DNA of 64,000 nt. Source: Caulobacter sp. BK020 (GTDB lineage Bacteria; Pseudomonadota; Alphaproteobacteria; Caulobacterales; Caulobacteraceae). The stretch is from assembly GCF_004342605.1 (NCBI RefSeq), contig NZ_SLZL01000001.1:248001-312000 (forward strand). The letters run 5' to 3'. Position numbers and translations under genes: made by a program. The notes under the pieces were generated by a model. The model saw only the letters and a list, made by a program, of their open reading frames with translations. It was not told where the DNA came from and did no database searches. Below, piece by piece: positions 59,884 to 64,000 of this stretch (its first letter is position 1; every line of letters begins with the position of its first letter).

Positions 59884-62025
59884 GTGAAGCGCCGTTCCTT
59901 CCTCGCCGCCGCCAGCGCGACCGCCCTGACGCCCATGATCGCCAAAGCCGCCACGCCCGCCGCCTCTCCGGCCTCGTCCAACCCGCTGCTGGCCCCGTGG
60001 ACCGGCCCGCACGGCGGCCTGCCGCCGCTGGACAAGGTCAGGCCCGACCTGTTCGCCGCGGCCTTCGAGGCGGCAATGGCCGAGCAGCGGCGGGAGATCT
60101 TCGCCCTGACCGCCAAGCGCTCGGCGCCGACCTTCGAGGGAATCCTGGCGGCCTATCAGGACTCCGGCCGGACCCTGAACCGGGTCAGCGCGCTGTTCGG
60201 GGTGTTCACCTCGACGATGAACGACGCGGCCATGCAGAAGGTCGAGGCCGAGACCACGCCCAAACTGGCGGCGTTCGGCGACGAGATCGTCCAGAACGAG
60301 CAGCTGTTCGCCCGCATCAAGGCCGTCTACGACGCCCGCGAGACCTCGAACCTGACGCCCGAGCAGAAGCGCCTGACCTGGGTGATCTACAACTATTTCG
60401 CCCGCCAGGGCGCGGCGCTGGACGCCACGAAGAAGGCCCAGCTGGGCCAAATCAACCAGGCCCTGGCCAGCCTCTACACCAGGTTCAGCCAGAACGAACT
60501 GGCCGACGAGGAGGGCTACACCCTGGAGCTCTCCGAGGGCGACCTGGCCGGCCTGCCGGAGTCGGTCAAGGCCGGGGCGGCGGCCGCCGCCGAGGAAAAG
60601 GGCCTCAAGGGCAAGTGGCTGATCACCAACACCCGCTCGTCCATGGAGCCGTTCCTGGTCTATTCCGACCGCCGCGATCTGCGCGAGAAGGGCTGGCGGA
60701 TGTGGGTGTCGCGTGGCGACAACAACGACGCTCACGACAACAAGGCGGTGATCACCGAGATCCTCAAGCTGCGGGCCGAGAAGGCCCAGCTGCTGGGCTT
60801 CCCGACCTACGCCCACTGGATCACCGACGACCAGATGGCCAAGACGCCCGAAGCGGCCATGGACCTGATGATGCAGGTCTGGAAGCCCGCCGTGGCTCGC
60901 GTCCACGAGGAGGTGGCCGACATGCAGAAGGTCGCCGACGCGGAAGGCGCGACCTTCAAGATCGCGCCCTGGGACTATCGCCACTACGCCGAGAAGGTGC
61001 GCAAGGCGCGTTACGACCTCGACCAGAACGCGGTCAAGCCGTACCTGCAGCTGGAGAAGCTGCGCGAGGCGATCCACTGGGCGGCGGGTCAGCTGTACGG
61101 CTTCACCTTCACCCAGGTCACCGACGTGCCGGTCTGCCATCCTGACGTGCGGGTGTGGGAGGTGACCAAGGGCGGCCAGCGCGTGGGCCTGTGGTACTTC
61201 GATCCCTACGCTCGGTCCGGCAAGCAGTCGGGCGCCTGGATGAGCGAATACCGGACCCAGGAAAAGTTCAGGGGCGTGGTCACACCGATCGTCTCCAACA
61301 ACTGCAACTTCGTGAAGGGCAAGCCCGGCGAGCCGGTGCTGATCTCCTGGGACGACGCCACGACCATGTTCCACGAGTTTGGCCACGCCCTGCATGGCCT
61401 GAACTCGGACGTGAACTATCCGGCCTTGGCCGGCACCAACGTGGCCCGAGACTTCGTCGAGTTCCCCAGCCAGCTGAACGAGCACTGGCTGCCGACCAAA
61501 CCGGTGCTCAGCCAGTTCGCCGTGCACTACCAGACCGGCCAGCCGATCCCCGACGCCTTGGTGGCCAAGATCGAGAAGGCAAAGACCTTCAACCAGGGCT
61601 TCTCGACGGTCGAGTACCTGGCCTCGGCGATCTACGACATGAAGATCCACCTGGCCGCCAAAGGTCAGGCTATCGACCCGGCCGCCTTCGAAAAGTCGGC
61701 CATGGACGAGATTGGCCTGCCGCCGCAAATCGTCATGCGTCACCGGCCCACCCAGTTCGGGCACATCTTCGCCGGCGAGGGCTATTCGGCCGGCTACTAC
61801 GACTATATCTGGGCCGACACCCTGACCGCCGACGCCGCCGAGGCCTTCGAGGAAGCGCCCGGCGGCTTCTACGACAAGGCGGTGGCCAAGCGCCTGCACG
61901 ACGACATCATGAGCGTGGGCAACACCGTCGACGCGGGCGAGGCCTTCCGCCGGTTCCGCGGTCGCGACGTGAAGATCGGCGCCCTGATGCGCAACCGCGG
62001 CTTCCCGGTCCCGCCGGGAACGTAG
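59884..62025 (+). CDS. M3-family peptidyl-dipeptidase (Dcp-like) with Tat signal
   Basis: A 713-residue zinc peptidase. The N-terminus MKRRSFLAAASATALTPMIA is a twin-arginine signal (RRSFLA), implying export of a folded, metal-loaded enzyme. The active site is HEFGH (497-501) within DDATTMFHEFGHALHGL, and the third ligand lies in the FVEFPSQLNEHW region. This matches peptidyl-dipeptidase Dcp in length and motif order. GTG start at 59884. Confidence 0.92.
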   Translation: MKRRSFLAAASATALTPMIAKAATPAASPASSNPLLAPWTGPHGGLPPLDKVRPDLFAAAFEAAMAEQRREIFALTAKRSAPTFEGILAAYQDSGRTLNRVSALFGVFTSTMNDAAMQKVEAETTPKLAAFGDEIVQNEQLFARIKAVYDARETSNLTPEQKRLTWVIYNYFARQGAALDATKKAQLGQINQALASLYTRFSQNELADEEGYTLELSEGDLAGLPESVKAGAAAAAEEKGLKGKWLITNTRSSMEPFLVYSDRRDLREKGWRMWVSRGDNNDAHDNKAVITEILKLRAEKAQLLGFPTYAHWITDDQMAKTPEAAMDLMMQVWKPAVARVHEEVADMQKVADAEGATFKIAPWDYRHYAEKVRKARYDLDQNAVKPYLQLEKLREAIHWAAGQLYGFTFTQVTDVPVCHPDVRVWEVTKGGQRVGLWYFDPYARSGKQSGAWMSEYRTQEKFRGVVTPIVSNNCNFVKGKPGEPVLISWDDATTMFHEFGHALHGLNSDVNYPALAGTNVARDFVEFPSQLNEHWLPTKPVLSQFAVHYQTGQPIPDALVAKIEKAKTFNQGFSTVEYLASAIYDMKIHLAAKGQAIDPAAFEKSAMDEIGLPPQIVMRHRPTQFGHIFAGEGYSAGYYDYIWADTLTADAAEAFEEAPGGFYDKAVAKRLHDDIMSVGNTVDAGEAFRRFRGRDVKIGALMRNRGFPVPPGT

Positions 62026-62039
62026 GCTGAGCGGAGCTT

Positions 62040-62065
62040 GGGGACAGGCGCAAGCGCCTGTCCCC
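62040..62065. repeat. Palindrome, GGGGACAGGC family
   Basis: GGGGACAGGCGC-AA-GCGCCTGTCCCC, a perfect 12-bp stem 14 bp after the M3 peptidase stop codon; same family as the element at 34336. Confidence 0.75.
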
Positions 62066-62090
62066 GGCCGCATCTCGTTTCGATCGTTTC

Positions 62091-62158
62091 AGATATATCT
62101 AAAAACACTCTTGACCTTGGCGTAATCCGATATATCTATCGTTTCGATATAACGAAAC
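62091..62158 (+). promoter_or_regulatory. Promoter and repeated operators upstream of the PadR gene
   Basis: GTTTCGATATAACGAAAC (62141-62158) is a perfect inverted repeat with a 6-bp centre. AGATATATCT (62091-62100) is a perfect palindrome and CGATATATCT (62128-62137) resembles it. The words TCGTTTC and GATATA recur in both places. TTGACC at 62111-62116 with an AT-rich -10 about 17 bp downstream forms a promoter embedded between the sites. Autoregulation by the PadR protein is the likely use. Confidence 0.65.
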
Positions 62159-62174
62159 AGGATCTGAATCCCAC

Positions 62175-62753
62175 ATGTTTGGACGTCATTTCCACCATCA
62201 CCCCGGCCGCCACGGCGGTCATCACGGCGCCCCCTTCGGTCGCCATCCGTTCGGCTTCCACGGCCACGAGGGCCACCATCGTCGTGGCGGCCGCATGGGC
62301 CGGTTCTTCGACCACGGCGACTTGCGCCTGGTGGTCCTGAAGCTGATCGCCGACAAGCCCAGCCACGGCTACGAGCTGATCAAGGCCGTCGAGACCGCCG
62401 CTGGCGGCGCCTACACTCCCAGCCCTGGCGTGATCTATCCGACCCTGACCCTGCTGGAGGAGTTGGGCTACGTCACCGCGGCCGACGCCGGCGGCGGCAA
62501 GAAGCTCTACACGATCACCGACGAGGGCCGGGCCTTCCTGGAAAGCAACAGCCAGCCGGTCCACGGCCTGTTCGCCCGCATGGCCGAGGCCGCCGCCCAG
62601 AGCGCCGCCTTCTCGCCGCAGATCATGCGGGCCCGCGAGAACCTCAAGACCGCCCTGCGCCTGAAGCTGACCTCCGGCTCGCTGACCCCCGAACAGGTCG
62701 CGGCGATCGCCAAGGTCATGGACGACGCGGCCGCCGCCATCGAAGGGGTCTAG
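62175..62753 (+). CDS. PadR-family regulator with histidine-rich N-terminus (YqjI-like)
   Basis: A 192-residue regulator. Residues 1-40 contain about a dozen histidines (HFHHHPGRHGGHHG, FHGHEGHHRRGG). Then comes a PadR winged helix (LRLVVLKLIADKPSHGYELI, GAYTPSPGVIYPTLTLLEEL, LYTITDEGRAFL) and a C-terminal dimerisation helix. E. coli YqjI has the same architecture and is a nickel-inactivated repressor of the ferric reductase gene yqjH. The histidine-rich tail suggests metal sensing here too. Confidence 0.9.
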   Translation: MFGRHFHHHPGRHGGHHGAPFGRHPFGFHGHEGHHRRGGRMGRFFDHGDLRLVVLKLIADKPSHGYELIKAVETAAGGAYTPSPGVIYPTLTLLEELGYVTAADAGGGKKLYTITDEGRAFLESNSQPVHGLFARMAEAAAQSAAFSPQIMRARENLKTALRLKLTSGSLTPEQVAAIAKVMDDAAAAIEGV

Positions 62754-62758
62754 CCGCC

Positions 62759-63100
62759 ATGCAGAGCCATGCCCGCCTGAACACCGACCGCGGCGCGCGC
62801 TACATGATTCAGCTGGCCAAGCACTGGGGTCACCGGTTCGAGGCGACCTATGACGACGTCTCGGCCCTGATCCCGCTGCCGCTGGGCACTTGCAGCATGC
62901 TGGCCGATCCCGAAGGCCTGGACGTGACGATCGAGGCCGTCGACCTGGAAGCCTTGGCGCGGCTGGAGGACATCGTCGCCGAGCACCTGCTGCGCTTCGC
63001 GTTCCGCGAGCCGGTCAAGCGGCTGGGCTGGACGCGGGCCTGGGAGGCGGGCTGCATCGATCCGCCGACCCTGCGGGTCAACCGCGTCTCGTCCTCTTAA
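62759..63100 (+). CDS. DUF2218-domain protein
   Basis: A 113-residue protein with the DUF2218 pattern: ARYMIQLAKHWGHRFEATYD, PLGTCSMLADPEGLDVTIEA and AEHLLRFAFREPVKRLGWTR. DUF2218 proteins commonly accompany or are fused to siderophore-interacting (YqjH-type) ferric reductases. It lies 5 bp after the PadR stop codon, clearly the same operon, but no reductase gene follows. Confidence 0.87.
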   Translation: MQSHARLNTDRGARYMIQLAKHWGHRFEATYDDVSALIPLPLGTCSMLADPEGLDVTIEAVDLEALARLEDIVAEHLLRFAFREPVKRLGWTRAWEAGCIDPPTLRVNRVSSS

Positions 63101-63278
63101 GGGTGGAGGCTGTGAAAAAACGCCATCGCTGAAGAAATCGCGGGTGTTTTCTGTCGAACTGGGCGCGATTTGCAGTTCATGTTGGAATTTCTCGCGACAT
63201 CTGCTCGTGTATTGGGAAAATTTTCCAACGAAAAGCCCGCCGCCGAGTTTTTACACAACCTTGGCGGGTTGCGGACGT
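63101..63278. other. AT-rich convergent intergenic region
   Basis: About 180 bp containing the perfect palindrome GGAAAATTTTCC (63215-63226) and the inverted repeat CCCGCC...GGCGGG (63236-63268) near a T-run, which may act as a terminator. No gene is supported. Confidence 0.4.
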
Positions 63279-63740
63279 TCAATCGCCACTCGGCCCGCAG
63301 GCCCAACCGATCAGCCTTCGGGTCCCCATATCGTAAGTGCCTGTAACGAACCTATCGTTGGAGTCATCAATCAGCAGCTCCTCCTGGTCGGCCCGCAGGA
63401 GGTGCGTGCCCGGCGCGTAGATCGGTGTCGAAGCTCTTTCGTGGAAATGAACGGTCACCTTCGACGTGTCCGAGCCAAGCCATGGGCCGCTCAGACGCCA
63501 AAACACCATGTGCCAGCCGGAGCGCTTGGACCACGAAGGCCTTTCCCAGATATAGTAGCGTGAGGGCCACTGATCGGCCGAGCGAACGCACGGGTGTCGC
63601 TCAAGCAATCGATCAATCTCGTCAGCAATGGCTGGGCTTGGGGGCGACGTGATCGTAAGCGCAAGGAACAGAAGGCCAGCAAGGATTACGCCGCACGCTA
63701 GAAGTACGGAACGTTTCCCTGTTCGCGGATTCCTTCGCAT
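63279..63740 (-). CDS. Hypothetical membrane-anchored protein
   Basis: A 153-residue protein with a basic N-terminus and one membrane helix (SVLLACGVILAGLLFLALTI), then a soluble domain with several tryptophans (YYIWERPSWSKRSGWHMVFW) and a C-terminal GWACGPSGD. Composition is slightly more AT-rich than its neighbours. No family is recognised. It lies between convergent DUF2218 and divergent gshB, with nothing suggesting a partner. Confidence 0.6.
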   Translation of the reverse strand: MRRNPRTGKRSVLLACGVILAGLLFLALTITSPPSPAIADEIDRLLERHPCVRSADQWPSRYYIWERPSWSKRSGWHMVFWRLSGPWLGSDTSKVTVHFHERASTPIYAPGTHLLRADQEELLIDDSNDRFVTGTYDMGTRRLIGWACGPSGD

Positions 63741-63961
63741 AGCTCGACCATAGACACGGACGAAATGTGCGCAACGGGTCGCAATCAGACGAAAGCGCGG
63801 TGCGGGAAGCCGGACGCCGGAGTCCGCCTCGGCAAGGTCGCGGTCCTGGTCCGCGTCGACGTCGCCCCCCGCCGAGCACTCGCCCCTCGCATTCGCGCCC
63901 TCGCCGTCCTACCTAGGCAGTCGCCGCGCGGGATCCCCGCCCAAGCCGATCCGGAGTCCCC
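63741..63961. other. Upstream region of gshB
   Basis: 221 bp between two divergent genes. It contains no clear promoter hexamers or operators that I can identify; GGAG about 8 nt before the gshB ATG is a fair ribosome-binding site. Confidence 0.35.
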
Positions 63962-64000
63962 ATGTCGCTGAGAGTCGCCGTCCAGATGGATCCCGTGCTG
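63962..64000 (+). CDS. gshB: Glutathione synthetase, first 13 codons (cut by window end)
   Basis: The window ends after ATG and codons for MSLRVAVQMDPVL, the characteristic opening of proteobacterial GshB (LxVAxQMDPxxxI). Only the N-terminal beta strand is visible, so the call rests on this short match. Confidence 0.65.
   Translation, partial: MSLRVAVQMDPVL

Noticed and set aside
59824-62073. A 749-residue minus-strand frame opposite the M3 peptidase
   Set aside because: Antisense shadow; it starts inside a repeat and has no ribosome-binding site or family resemblance.
1-64000. CRISPR arrays, rRNA or tRNA genes
   Set aside because: No regularly spaced repeats, no rRNA blocks and no tRNA T-arm consensus were seen on either strand.

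Overview
The window is 64 kb of high-GC (roughly 68-70% by eye) alphaproteobacterial chromosome. The gene content points to Caulobacter: a recognisable crescentin gene (creS, cell curvature), SapC, an OmpA-like protein with a long proline linker, hisS-hisZ-hisG, ffh-rpsP-rimM, oxyR/ahpC-ahpF, several TTG and GTG starts, and very short leaders. There are no tRNA or rRNA genes, CRISPR arrays, insertion sequences or prophage genes. Most of the window is ordinary, compact core chromosome.

Layout. 0-5 kb: an exported outer-membrane protein, nrdA with two candidate NrdR boxes, and ompA. 5-9 kb: a TetR-HlyD-ABC ATPase-ABC permease efflux operon in which every junction is a 4-base overlap, headed by a perfect palindromic operator. 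9-14 kb: two Kef-type antiporters flanking a PIN/ribbon-helix-helix toxin-antitoxin pair and a small XRE protein, then a frameshifted reductase gene. 14-21.5 kb: a copper chaperone, an M13 peptidase and the histidine genes. 21.6-24.7 kb: a clearly AT-richer three-gene island (nucleotidyltransferase-like DUF6932, XRE/ImmA-IrrE protease-regulator, beta-family protein) with a palindrome touching the first start codon. This is the best candidate for an uncharacterised, possibly defensive, system. 24.7-25.6 kb: a large inverted repeat and an apparently gene-free GC-rich stretch.

25.6-44 kb: a TonB receptor, pgi, small exported proteins, dsbD, sapC, a PAP2 phosphatase, an ATP-dependent DNA ligase and its exonuclease partner (separated here by two unrelated genes and a repeat), several hotdog-fold thioesterases, a 32-residue membrane peptide gene with a structured leader, and an HDAC-family deacetylase. 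43.8-52 kb: rimM, rpsP with an unusually long Ala/Glu tail, ffh, a VOC protein, an RTX serralysin-type protease with an unknown exported protein upstream, and a TraB/GumN protein. 51-56 kb: the oxyR/ahpCF peroxide-defence locus with two OxyR-type sites, then creS. 56-64 kb: a cytochrome c family protein, an SRPBCC protein, murI, an M3 peptidase with a twin-arginine signal, a histidine-rich PadR (YqjI-like) regulator with DUF2218, an orphan membrane-anchored protein and the first codons of gshB.

At least six kinds of dispersed inverted repeats sit between genes, mainly at 3' ends. One family has four copies in the window (25.9, 28.2, 31.5 and 58.7 kb) and another has three. Function calls rest on motif and family recognition by reading; no database search was run.
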